Source: JAGVLN01 sp964515755 (GTDB taxonomy: Bacteria > Pseudomonadota > Alphaproteobacteria > Rickettsiales > JABSSG01). Taken from it: a stretch of DNA of 39,786 nt. Below, one piece after another: positions 8,063 through 15,303 of the stretch. The first letter of the stretch is position 1; every line of letters starts with the position of its first letter. The stretch is from positions 1 through 39,786 of the forward strand of contig CAZEVK010000012.1 of NCBI GenBank assembly GCA_964515755.1, written 5' to 3'. A model generated the notes under the pieces. That model was given only the letters and a program-made list of their open reading frames with translations. It had not been told where the DNA came from and ran no database searches. A program made the translations under genes and the position numbers.

Positions 8063-9402
8063 TTTATTACTACTCCATTATCTGATAAGCTTGATGGAAA
8101 TAACAGATCACGATTCACAAAAATACTAACTAAAGTTCCTTGATCAAGAGTTATAAATGGCTTAGTGGAGTAAGTTTGCTGCGCCAAGCCTTGCATTGTA
8201 TTACCTAAATTAGTAGTTTGCTGCTGAATTGCTTGCTGTGTAGGAGTAGAGGTTGTAGTTGAACTAACTATTCCACCAGGAGCAGTTGAAGTAGATGTTT
8301 GTGATGATTGGCCACTTCCCGTTAAATTTGAAGCAGCTTGAGCAAATGCCACGTTTAATGCACTAATTAATACTGCATTGGTTATTGTTGGCAACATTTG
8401 AGTATCAACAACACCCTCAACACCAGCAGTTCCTATTGAACCAATAGCCGGAGATGACACAGCAATATCATAACCATTAGGCATGATTATCCTGTCCCAA
8501 ATGATGTTAACTCTTGTTTGACCCGGACTATATGACCCTGTAAACTGACCTACTACTCTAGAACCTCGGGGTATTAAGACGTTATTACCATTTTCTGAAT
8601 AAACATCTGAACTAACTACAGCTCTAATAGGACCAGGATAGTTAGTATTAACAGGTGTTTCAAGCACTGTTTCAATAACTTTACCCTGAGCAACAAGTAA
8701 AGACATGTTACCTACTTTAGTAACTTTTTGTTGAGCACTAGAAGTATGTTCTGGAATAAAATTTTCAACATACATCTGTGCCGCTTTCTTTTTAGCTTCG
8801 TCAGAAGACTTACCCGAAGATTTATCATCTCCGCCACCTAACATCATAGGAGACTGAATCTTCGCTTGAAGAGCTTGCTGCATTGGAACATTTGAAGGTG
8901 CTTCTATCGGTGGGGCATGAGTTACTAAAGGTTTTTTTGGCTCTACAACTACTGGAGCAGCTGGAGGTGTGAATTCAGGCTGCTTAGGTTTTTGTATCTG
9001 TTTTTGGTTACCAGGCAATGAGAAATCAGCAGGAGGCACTGGTGAATTTGGAATATTAGGCAAAGAAAGTTCGTCTTCTGCGCTTATAGGCTTATTAGCT
9101 TCAGACGAATCATTCTCTACAGGAACTGTCTTCGATGAAGTTTTAAAAAAAGCAAAGTATAATATTACGCCGACTGCCAAAAGCATTATCCCAATCATAA
9201 TCATATTTTGCTTAGAATTTCGAGCTACAGCAGTTTTACCATACTCAATTTCAGCCTTCTCATCCGCATCTTCAAGTTCGTCTTTATATAAACTTTCTTG
9301 GCTTTTATTTACGCTTGAAGGTATATCAGATTCTTCCATTGGATTTTTTTCCAATACTGCTTGATTTTCATCTTTAGGGTTATCAATTTTACTATCTTTC
9401 AT
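8059..9402 (-). CDS. virB10: VirB10-type T4SS core protein (RvhB10)
   Basis: VirB10 spans from inner to outer membrane and forms the core complex with VirB7 and VirB9. The 447-residue product has an acidic cytoplasmic N-terminus and one transmembrane helix at about 67-86 (MIMIGIMLLAVGVILYFAFF). A proline-rich periplasmic stretch follows at about 106-175. The conserved C-terminal domain contains ETVLETPVNTNYPGPIRAVV and VLIPRGSRVVGQF. The Ser/Thr/Gln-rich insert near 370-405 probably lies in the outer-membrane antenna region. It is 17 nt after the short virB9 and overlaps virB11 by 4 nt. Confidence 0.96.
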   Translation of the reverse strand: MKDSKIDNPKDENQAVLEKNPMEESDIPSSVNKSQESLYKDELEDADEKAEIEYGKTAVARNSKQNMIMIGIMLLAVGVILYFAFFKTSSKTVPVENDSSEANKPISAEDELSLPNIPNSPVPPADFSLPGNQKQIQKPKQPEFTPPAAPVVVEPKKPLVTHAPPIEAPSNVPMQQALQAKIQSPMMLGGGDDKSSGKSSDEAKKKAAQMYVENFIPEHTSSAQQKVTKVGNMSLLVAQGKVIETVLETPVNTNYPGPIRAVVSSDVYSENGNNVLIPRGSRVVGQFTGSYSPGQTRVNIIWDRIIMPNGYDIAVSSPAIGSIGTAGVEGVVDTQMLPTITNAVLISALNVAFAQAASNLTGSGQSSQTSTSTAPGGIVSSTTTSTPTQQAIQQQTTNLGNTMQGLAQQTYSTKPFITLDQGTLVSIFVNRDLLFPSSLSDNGVVIK

Positions 9403-9419
9403 TACAGTACCTACATCTG

Positions 9420-9842
9420 CTAATTTTCATTCTTTACAGGATAATAAAAACGAACAACATAAGAAATATCTTCATTCATATTATCATCATCTCCATTTTG
9501 TGAAACAACGTCAAATTGATATGTTCTCTTATTTGTGATAACCGTCATGTTTGTTCTAATATCATTTTCTAAAGGCTTTATAAACATTCTATTGCCAACT
9601 GGCGTGATATTCCAAGAATAAGCATCTCCAAGAGAAAGTGTCTTTATTTCTTCTCCATTTTCGAATTCGACACTAGATTGGAAACCGCTTCTAATCAAAA
9701 GTAAATACACTTCATTTGCATTATATACATATGTCTTAATCCTACGATCTGTTGCCAGAGGTATATCAGCATAAGAATTTCCTATTGATAGAACCATCAC
9801 CAAAATTAAAAATAATTTATTTATGAATTTAAGATACATCAT
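9420..9842 (-). CDS. virB9: Short VirB9-like T4SS protein, N-terminal domain only
   Basis: The product is about 140 residues with a signal peptide (cleavage near NSYA-DIPLATDRRI). A VirB9 N-terminal domain follows, recognisable by RIKTYVYNANEVYLLLIRSG and NRTxxQFDV-like strands. Full VirB9 proteins are roughly twice this length; the C-terminal domain that binds VirB7 and packs in the outer-membrane ring is absent. Rickettsiales rvh clusters are known to have a duplicated VirB9 with one short copy, so this is probably that copy rather than decay. The frame begins GTG-ATG-ATG at 9845-9837, and a GGTGAG-like ribosome site just upstream favours one of the ATGs; I take 9842. It overlaps the end of virB8 by 14 nt. 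Confidence 0.85.
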   Translation of the reverse strand: MMYLKFINKLFLILVMVLSIGNSYADIPLATDRRIKTYVYNANEVYLLLIRSGFQSSVEFENGEEIKTLSLGDAYSWNITPVGNRMFIKPLENDIRTNMTVITNKRTYQFDVVSQNGDDDNMNEDISYVVRFYYPVKNEN

Positions 9843-10563
9843 CACTCACCGCATAAAATTTAACTTGAAAACCTAAAGGATTTACCATGCGCTCCTCGAA
9901 CTTCATTTGCATTTTACTATAATTCCACAAAATGGATACGATTTTATTATATTGCAATTTATTTCCAAACATTTCCTCAATCGCAAATCTAATTTGTACA
10001 TTATGATCTCCTGAAGGAGCATCTTCTAAGAATTGTATAGATCTAATTCTTAAAGTAGTATAATTATTTGCTGCATATTTGGTGATAGGATTGGTCACTG
10101 GATTATTAATAAGATCTTTGAACTGATTGTAAACCGTAGTGTTAGATAACAATCTTACAACAGTGGAATAATTATAATTGTAACTTGCAACATTATAAGT
10201 TTCTCTAGCAGTGAGATAAGTCATCAGAAAATATTCATTAATAGCTCTATCTGCTGTCCATGTTCTATCAGTATTAGGATTAACAATGTTAGTTATACCA
10301 CTTTTATCTTCAACCTCAATAACCATTGGCTCAATTGATTTGCTTAGAGTTACCTTGCCAACAAAAAATACAGCAACTACAGAAGCAATTACAGACAGTA
10401 CAGTAACTAAAAACAAAACATTACGTTGAACAATCAAGGTTTCATATCGATCATAATACCAATTACGCGCCTCATAAACATGGGGGACTTCTTTGGTATT
10501 ATGTTCTATGGCTTGATCACTTTCACTTTTATTAAAACCACGAAGCCTAGAAAAAAACGACAT
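9829..10563 (-). CDS. virB8: VirB8-type T4SS protein (RvhB8)
   Basis: VirB8 is a bitopic inner-membrane protein that nucleates the secretion channel. The 244-residue product has a short cytoplasmic head, one transmembrane helix at about 48-69 (VLFLVTVLSVIASVVAVFFV) and a periplasmic NTF2-like domain. The latter contains the ARNWYYDRYE lead-in and a YLTARETYNVASYNYNYSTV core helix. It is the first visible gene of the secretion run, preceded by a 158 nt gap after anmK, so a promoter may lie there. Rickettsiales usually have a second virB8 elsewhere; only one is present in this window. Confidence 0.93.
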   Translation of the reverse strand: MSFFSRLRGFNKSESDQAIEHNTKEVPHVYEARNWYYDRYETLIVQRNVLFLVTVLSVIASVVAVFFVGKVTLSKSIEPMVIEVEDKSGITNIVNPNTDRTWTADRAINEYFLMTYLTARETYNVASYNYNYSTVVRLLSNTTVYNQFKDLINNPVTNPITKYAANNYTTLRIRSIQFLEDAPSGDHNVQIRFAIEEMFGNKLQYNKIVSILWNYSKMQMKFEERMVNPLGFQVKFYAVSDDVS

Positions 10564-10721
10564 CTCTTAACCTTAAATTATATATAAATATCTATCTTTA
10601 TAAAACAATAAACCTAATCAAATAAAATTATCATAAAAAATTACATAGTTTGCAACCCATGATTTTCTTATTTATGAATAATTCATCAAATTATTAGATT
10701 ATTGTTCTTATAATTATATGA
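10564..10721 (-). promoter_or_regulatory. Leader region upstream of virB8, with candidate -10 box
   Basis: This 158 nt AT-rich gap is the longest in the minus-strand array between ettA and the GST-like gene. On the minus strand it holds an exact TATAAT at 10582-10577, about 14 nt before the virB8 ATG, and an AAGG/AAGAG ribosome-binding stretch. No convincing -35 box lies at 16-18 nt, so the promoter call is weak. It is the likeliest place for secretion genes to be transcribed independently of anmK. Confidence 0.3.
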
Positions 10722-11828
10722 TCACGCTCTGTAAAAAGCACCACCAAAAGCTGCTTGAACTACGCCAGTAGTCGTTGGAAGAGTTAAAGGTAGATGAAAA
10801 TAAGATCTAGCTGCTAAAAAACCAAAAGCTTGAGCTTCTACTAAATCACCATCAAGGCTTTTTCCATTATGTGTTAATTCATCTATATTTTGGACAGAAA
10901 GTTTATAGTCATTAGCTAAAATATCCATCAAATAAGAATTATGCCTTCCTCCGCCAGAAATAATCCATTTTTCTGGAACGTCAGGTAAAAATTTTGCTGC
11001 CATTGAAATAGATTTAGCTGTAAAATGAGTTAAAGTTGCCGCTCCATCAGCAGTATTAAGAGTAGAAATTTTACGCATGCTATTTAAGAATTGATTACGA
11101 TCCAAAGATTTTGGTGGTTTACGATAAAAATAATTATCATCCATCAAAAAATTTAGCTTCTTATTATTAACTACACCTGAAGAAGCTATAGTCCCATTAT
11201 CATCATATTTTGACTGCATTCTTGAATTAACCCAATCATCGATTAACGCACAACCAGGACCGGTATCAAAAGCAATAATATCACCCTTCTGATTCAAAAA
11301 TGTTATGTTAGCAACACCACCAATATTTACAACTGCAATTGATTGCTTCATGTCTTTAAATAATGCTTGATGAAATAGCGGCACTAATGGTGCACCTTCA
11401 CCACCACTAGCCATATCACGTCTACGAAAATCAGCTATAACGTTAATACCTGTTAGTTCAGCTAATAAAGAAGGATTTCCTAATTGCCAAGTTTTACACC
11501 CTCTGGAATCATGAAAAATTGTCTGCCCATGAAAACCTATTAAATCCACCTGCTCTTTCGTTAAACCACTTTCTTTAACTAACTTATTAATTGCTTGTGC
11601 ATGATAAATGGTAATTTCATTTTCTACTTCAAGCAGTAAAGATGTGTTATAGTCACCGAGAATAAGATTACGAATATTTTGACGAAATAATTCAGGATAA
11701 GCTATACTATATTTACCACCAAAATTAGCTATATCTATTCCATCTGTTTTCACAAGCGCAGCGTCAACACCATCAAAAGATGTACCACTCATGGTACCTA
11801 TAACTGTCAGCATTTTTGGCTTTTCCAT
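10722..11828 (-). CDS. anmK: Anhydro-N-acetylmuramic acid kinase
   Basis: AnmK phosphorylates and opens 1,6-anhydro-N-acetylmuramic acid to MurNAc-6-phosphate during peptidoglycan recycling. The 368-residue product begins with the phosphate-binding hallmark GTMSGTSFDGVDAAL and contains FHGQTIFHDS, NIGGVANITF and FDTGPGCALIDDW, all family signatures. The late segment SGGGRHNSYLMDIL is also typical. It sits between sodB (11 nt upstream) and the virB8 leader on the same strand. No MurQ-type etherase, the next pathway step, is in the window. Confidence 0.96.
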   Translation of the reverse strand: MEKPKMLTVIGTMSGTSFDGVDAALVKTDGIDIANFGGKYSIAYPELFRQNIRNLILGDYNTSLLLEVENEITIYHAQAINKLVKESGLTKEQVDLIGFHGQTIFHDSRGCKTWQLGNPSLLAELTGINVIADFRRRDMASGGEGAPLVPLFHQALFKDMKQSIAVVNIGGVANITFLNQKGDIIAFDTGPGCALIDDWVNSRMQSKYDDNGTIASSGVVNNKKLNFLMDDNYFYRKPPKSLDRNQFLNSMRKISTLNTADGAATLTHFTAKSISMAAKFLPDVPEKWIISGGGRHNSYLMDILANDYKLSVQNIDELTHNGKSLDGDLVEAQAFGFLAARSYFHLPLTLPTTTGVVQAAFGGAFYRA

Positions 11829-11839
11829 AATAGATCAAA

Positions 11840-12472
11840 TTATTTATTGCTAGTTAAATTAAGTTCAGCAAAGTCCCAATTTACTAATTTAGTCAGAAAC
11901 ACTGAAATATAGTCTGGTCTTAAATTTTGATAATCAAGGTAATATGCATGCTCCCAAACATCGCAAGTTAAAATTGCTATCTGACCACGCGCTAAAGGCA
12001 AATCTGCATTTGCAGTTTTTTCTATCTTTAATTTTTCTTGATCATATAGCAGCCAAACCCAACCGCTTCCGAATTGAGTAGTACCTGCATTTTTAAACTC
12101 TTCACAAAATTTTTCAAAATTACCAAAATCTTTATTAATTAGATTTAACAATTCACCTTTTGGCATTCCACCACCATTTGGCTTCATACAGTGCCAAAAG
12201 AAAGTATGATTCCAAACTTGCGCAGCATTATTAAAAACACCTACTTTTTCCTTATTGCCGACTGTCGCTAAAATAATATCTTCTAAACTCTTTTTAGCAA
12301 GCTCAGATCCATCTAATAATTTATTCAAATTATTAACATAAGCCAAGTGATGTTTACCATGATGATAGCTGAAAGTTTTACTACTCATATGAGGTTCTAA
12401 AGCACCTGAATCATAAGGAAGTTCAGGTAATATAAAAGGAAAATTAGTCTGATTAGCTTGTTTATTAGTCAT
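11840..12472 (-). CDS. sodB: Iron superoxide dismutase
   Basis: This enzyme dismutates superoxide to oxygen and hydrogen peroxide. The 210-residue protein has the four metal ligands expected for Fe/Mn SODs: His37 in YHHGKHH, His89 in NNAAQVWNH, Asp171 and His175 in DVWEHAYYLDYQN. The glutamine in NNAAQVWNH is the position that marks iron-type enzymes. An AGGAG ribosome site lies just upstream of the ATG at 12472. No signal peptide is seen, so it is cytoplasmic. It lies 17 nt after the exoD-family gene and 11 nt before anmK. Confidence 0.97.
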   Translation of the reverse strand: MTNKQANQTNFPFILPELPYDSGALEPHMSSKTFSYHHGKHHLAYVNNLNKLLDGSELAKKSLEDIILATVGNKEKVGVFNNAAQVWNHTFFWHCMKPNGGGMPKGELLNLINKDFGNFEKFCEEFKNAGTTQFGSGWVWLLYDQEKLKIEKTANADLPLARGQIAILTCDVWEHAYYLDYQNLRPDYISVFLTKLVNWDFAELNLTSNK

Positions 12473-12489
12473 AATACACTCCTAATTAA

Positions 12490-13158
12490 TTAAATTAAAT
12501 TTATAAATTTTTCTAAAGCAGTCATTCCTAACAATGCAACTATAACCACTACTGTGCTAGAAACAATCAAACCAATTACAGCTACAATCATACCTATGAT
12601 GACAGCTAATCCATCACGATACATAATTCCTAAAGCCATAATAAATATAGCCGCACTTGGTACCGCATTACCAAATAATATAGGCAAAGCAACTGATACC
12701 GCACACAAAAAAGCTAATACACCTGCAATACGTTCAGATGATTCAGTTAGCATTGAAGGATGACGAGGTTTCAAAAACTTTGCAATTTTAAAAAATAAAG
12801 GCTTAGACTTCTCAACAAAATTACTAAAAGTTTCAATTTTTATGGTTTTATTTCGTAACCACATTGGTAACCATGGATGTTCAGAACGATATATCAACTG
12901 TGCGGTCAATATACAAAGAGGTATCCCAAAAAGAGTAGTAAAACCTGGAGGAGTAGGAATTGGTAAAGCTACAGGAAAAGATAAAACAGCGATTAATAGC
13001 GCCAAACCTTTGTCTTTAAGTTTGTCTACGATCTCACCAAGCGATATCTTTTCACTTTTATGGCTTATAAGAATATCATTTAATAAAACCAAAATAGTAT
13101 CATTGGCTTCAGTATCATTAGAATGCTTTTCAATACTGGATTTTCTATTTTTTGCCAT
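12490..13158 (-). CDS. ExoD-family membrane protein
   Basis: The 222-residue product resembles the ExoD family (exopolysaccharide synthesis, ExoD) from alphaproteobacteria, whose biochemical role is not known. Seen features are a charged N-terminus, the motif LLIAVLSFPVALPIPTPPGF followed by LFGIPLCILTAQL, a PWLPxWLRNK segment, and three C-terminal hydrophobic helices. The frame opens further upstream to 13203, but a start at the ATG 13158 (MAKNRKSS) leaves only a 14 nt overlap with tatA and matches the packing elsewhere here. It sits between tatA and sodB. Confidence 0.82.
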   Translation of the reverse strand: MAKNRKSSIEKHSNDTEANDTILVLLNDILISHKSEKISLGEIVDKLKDKGLALLIAVLSFPVALPIPTPPGFTTLFGIPLCILTAQLIYRSEHPWLPMWLRNKTIKIETFSNFVEKSKPLFFKIAKFLKPRHPSMLTESSERIAGVLAFLCAVSVALPILFGNAVPSAAIFIMALGIMYRDGLAVIIGMIVAVIGLIVSSTVVVIVALLGMTALEKFINLI

Positions 13159-13342
13159 TTTTAATCCTTTTACTAGTAGTTTTTTTATTTTCATTCTCAT
13201 CATCGGATTTTAAACCATCACGAAAATGCTTAATACCACGTCCAAGATCTCCCATAACTTTTGGTAATTTACCCGCACCAAATATAATTAAAATAACTAA
13301 TAAAGTGATAATCAGATGTGATAAAGAAAATCCCATAAACAT
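13145..13342 (-). CDS. tatA: Twin-arginine translocase subunit TatA
   Basis: TatA forms the pore of the twin-arginine pathway that exports folded proteins. The 65-residue product has the short N-terminal membrane helix SLSHLIITLLVILIIFGAGK, the hinge KLPKVMGDLGRGIKHFRDGL and a charged cytoplasmic tail, the standard TatA layout. Either of two nearby ATGs (13342 or 13336) could start it. It overlaps the exoD-family gene by 14 nt. TatB and TatC are not in this window. Confidence 0.93.
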   Translation of the reverse strand: MFMGFSLSHLIITLLVILIIFGAGKLPKVMGDLGRGIKHFRDGLKSDDENENKKTTSKRIKNGKK

Positions 13343-13394
13343 AACCTATATTATAAATACTAATTGCTATGCCCTATTTTGCATTTATTAAAAA

Positions 13395-15065
13395 CTATTG
13401 TCTAGCAATTTTTTTGAACCTAGTTTTATTTCCATATAAATTAGGCTTACGTTGCTCTAGATCTGCTTCGTAGTCAGTAAAATTTCCCTCAAACCAATAC
13501 ACTTGATCTTCTTCAAAAGCCAGGATATGAGTAGAAATTCTGTCTAAAAACCAACGATCATGACTAATAACTAATACACAGCCTGAAAATTCTTGTATTG
13601 CCTCTTCTAATGCTCGCAATGTATCGACGTCTAAATCGTTAGTTGGTTCATCAAGTAATAAGACATTAACTTCATGACGTAACATCTTTGCCAAATGAAC
13701 TCGGTTACGCTCACCACCAGAAAGTTGACCAACTAATTTTTGCTGATCAGCTCCTCGAAAGTTAAAACTTGCACAATAAGCACGACTTTTTACTACATAT
13801 TTACCTACTTTAATCTCATCAAGCCCCCCTGAAATCTCTTCCCATACATTCTTACTGCTATCTAAACTATCCCGTGATTGATCAACATACCCTAGGGTAA
13901 CAGTGTCGCCAACTTTAATCTTACCAGTATAATCCTTGTCTTGGCCCGTAATCATCTTAAATAAAGTAGTTTTACCATAACCATTAGGTCCAATTATACC
14001 AACCACAGCTCCAGGAGGAATTACAATGTTTAAGTGATCAATTAGCGTGCGATCAGCAAATTTTTTGCTAAGCTCTTCAGTATTAATTACTATGTCACCC
14101 AAACGAGGCCCATCAGGTATATGAATCTGAGCAGCAGTAACACTACCTTTTTTTTCTTGGCTCACTAATTTATTATACTCATTAACACGCGCCTTACTCT
14201 TAGCTTGTCTTGCCCGTGGTGATTGTCTTATCCACTCAAGTTCACGCTTAATTTGTTTCTGACGATCATCCTCTTCTTTACTCTCTTGGCCTAACTTTAC
14301 TTCCTTCTGCTCTAACCAAGAAGAATAATTACCATCCCAAGGAACACACTCACCACGATCAATTTCAAGAATCCATTTAGTTACATTATCTAAAAAATAA
14401 CGATCATGCGTTACTAATACTACTGTTCCAGGATAGTTTTTTAGATAATTTTCTAACCATAAAACAGACTGAGCATCTAGATGGTTAGTTGGTTCATCAA
14501 GCAATAACATATCTGGCTTTTCTAATAGTAATTTACATAAAGCTACTCGACGTTTTTCTCCGCCAGAAATTTTATCAACATTAGAGTCTTTAGGCGGGCA
14601 ATTTAGGGCATGCATAGCAATTTCTACTTCACGTTCAATCTCCCAGCCGTTAACTGCATCTATTTTCTCCTGAAGATCGCCTTGTTTAATAATAAGATCA
14701 TTCATCTCATCATCCGACATTGGCTCAGAAAATTTATTACTAATTTCGTTAAATTGATCAATAAGATTAGTAATGTTACCAACACCTAACATTATATTTT
14801 CAAAAACATTCTTTGAAGAATCAAGCTGCGGTTCTTGTGGCAAGTAACCAGCTTTAACACCTTCAGCTATCCATGCTTCGCCAGTAAATTCTTTATCTAT
14901 ATCAGCCATAATTTTAAGAATAGTAGATTTACCAGAGCCGTTATGACCGATAACACCAATTTTTGCTCCCGGTAAAAAAGATAGCCAAACATTTTTTAAA
15001 ACCTCTTTATTAGGATAGGTTTTGTTAAGCCCTTTCATTACGCAAACATATTGATAATTCTTCAT
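13395..15065 (-). CDS. ettA: Energy-dependent translational throttle protein EttA (ABC-F)
   Basis: EttA is a ribosome-binding ABC-F ATPase that gates the first steps of elongation according to the ATP/ADP ratio. The 556-residue product has two ABC domains. The first has Walker A GHNGSGKS (40-47), signature SGGEKRR and the switch VTHDRYFLD. The second has GPNGYGKT, LSGGERNR and ISHDRWFLDR. The basic linker WIRQSPRARQAKSKARVNEY between them is the ABC-F P-site tRNA interaction motif region. An upstream ATG exists at 15077, but the ATG at 15065 has GAGGT 5 nt before it, so I chose it. No transmembrane domain is present. Confidence 0.95.
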   Translation of the reverse strand: MKNYQYVCVMKGLNKTYPNKEVLKNVWLSFLPGAKIGVIGHNGSGKSTILKIMADIDKEFTGEAWIAEGVKAGYLPQEPQLDSSKNVFENIMLGVGNITNLIDQFNEISNKFSEPMSDDEMNDLIIKQGDLQEKIDAVNGWEIEREVEIAMHALNCPPKDSNVDKISGGEKRRVALCKLLLEKPDMLLLDEPTNHLDAQSVLWLENYLKNYPGTVVLVTHDRYFLDNVTKWILEIDRGECVPWDGNYSSWLEQKEVKLGQESKEEDDRQKQIKRELEWIRQSPRARQAKSKARVNEYNKLVSQEKKGSVTAAQIHIPDGPRLGDIVINTEELSKKFADRTLIDHLNIVIPPGAVVGIIGPNGYGKTTLFKMITGQDKDYTGKIKVGDTVTLGYVDQSRDSLDSSKNVWEEISGGLDEIKVGKYVVKSRAYCASFNFRGADQQKLVGQLSGGERNRVHLAKMLRHEVNVLLLDEPTNDLDVDTLRALEEAIQEFSGCVLVISHDRWFLDRISTHILAFEEDQVYWFEGNFTDYEADLEQRKPNLYGNKTRFKKIARQ

Positions 15066-15226
15066 ATACAACCTCATTACTTAAACCTTACTTATAAATA
15101 GATTTAAATAGCAGAATTAGCAATCATTATGTTTTGAAAAGCTTGACCGACAAAGCAACCGCTTATGATAAAAAAATAACATAATTATTATCAATTTGCC
15201 AGATCGCCATTAACACAAGAAATAGC

Positions 15227-15247
15227 AAAATATGTTAACCATATTTT
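15227..15247. repeat. Perfect 8-bp inverted repeat between ettA and the large ankyrin gene
   Basis: The sequence is AAAATATG, a 5 nt spacer TTAAC, then CATATTTT, a perfect palindrome of 8-bp arms. It lies 57 nt before the ATG of the ankyrin gene in the divergent gap with ettA. The symmetry and position suit a protein-binding operator. It has low GC and lacks a U-run of terminator type, but chance palindromes are common in such AT-rich DNA. Confidence 0.4.
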
Positions 15248-15259
15248 AATCTATTTCAT

Positions 15260-15288
15260 TTAGCATTAATTATATTTAGTAATATAAT
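15260..15288 (+). promoter_or_regulatory. Possible promoter of the large ankyrin gene
   Basis: A TTAGCA -35-like box (15260-15265) and an exact TATAAT -10 box (15283-15288) are spaced by 17 nt. A start near 15295 would fall inside the AGGAGA ribosome site at 15293-15298, which argues that another promoter further upstream may be used. The match is good, but its placement is awkward, so confidence is low. Confidence 0.35.
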
Positions 15289-15303
15289 TACAGGAGAGAT
15301 GTA

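Noticed and set aside
8969..9364. 131-residue plus-strand frame inside virB10
   Set aside because: It is antisense to the proline- and Glu/Ser-rich part of virB10, whose composition keeps the opposite frame open. It has no ribosome site or family match.
12842..13391. Plus-strand frames opposite the exoD-family gene and tatA
   Set aside because: The frames at 12842-13213 and 13152-13391 are antisense to well-supported membrane proteins and have no family resemblance.
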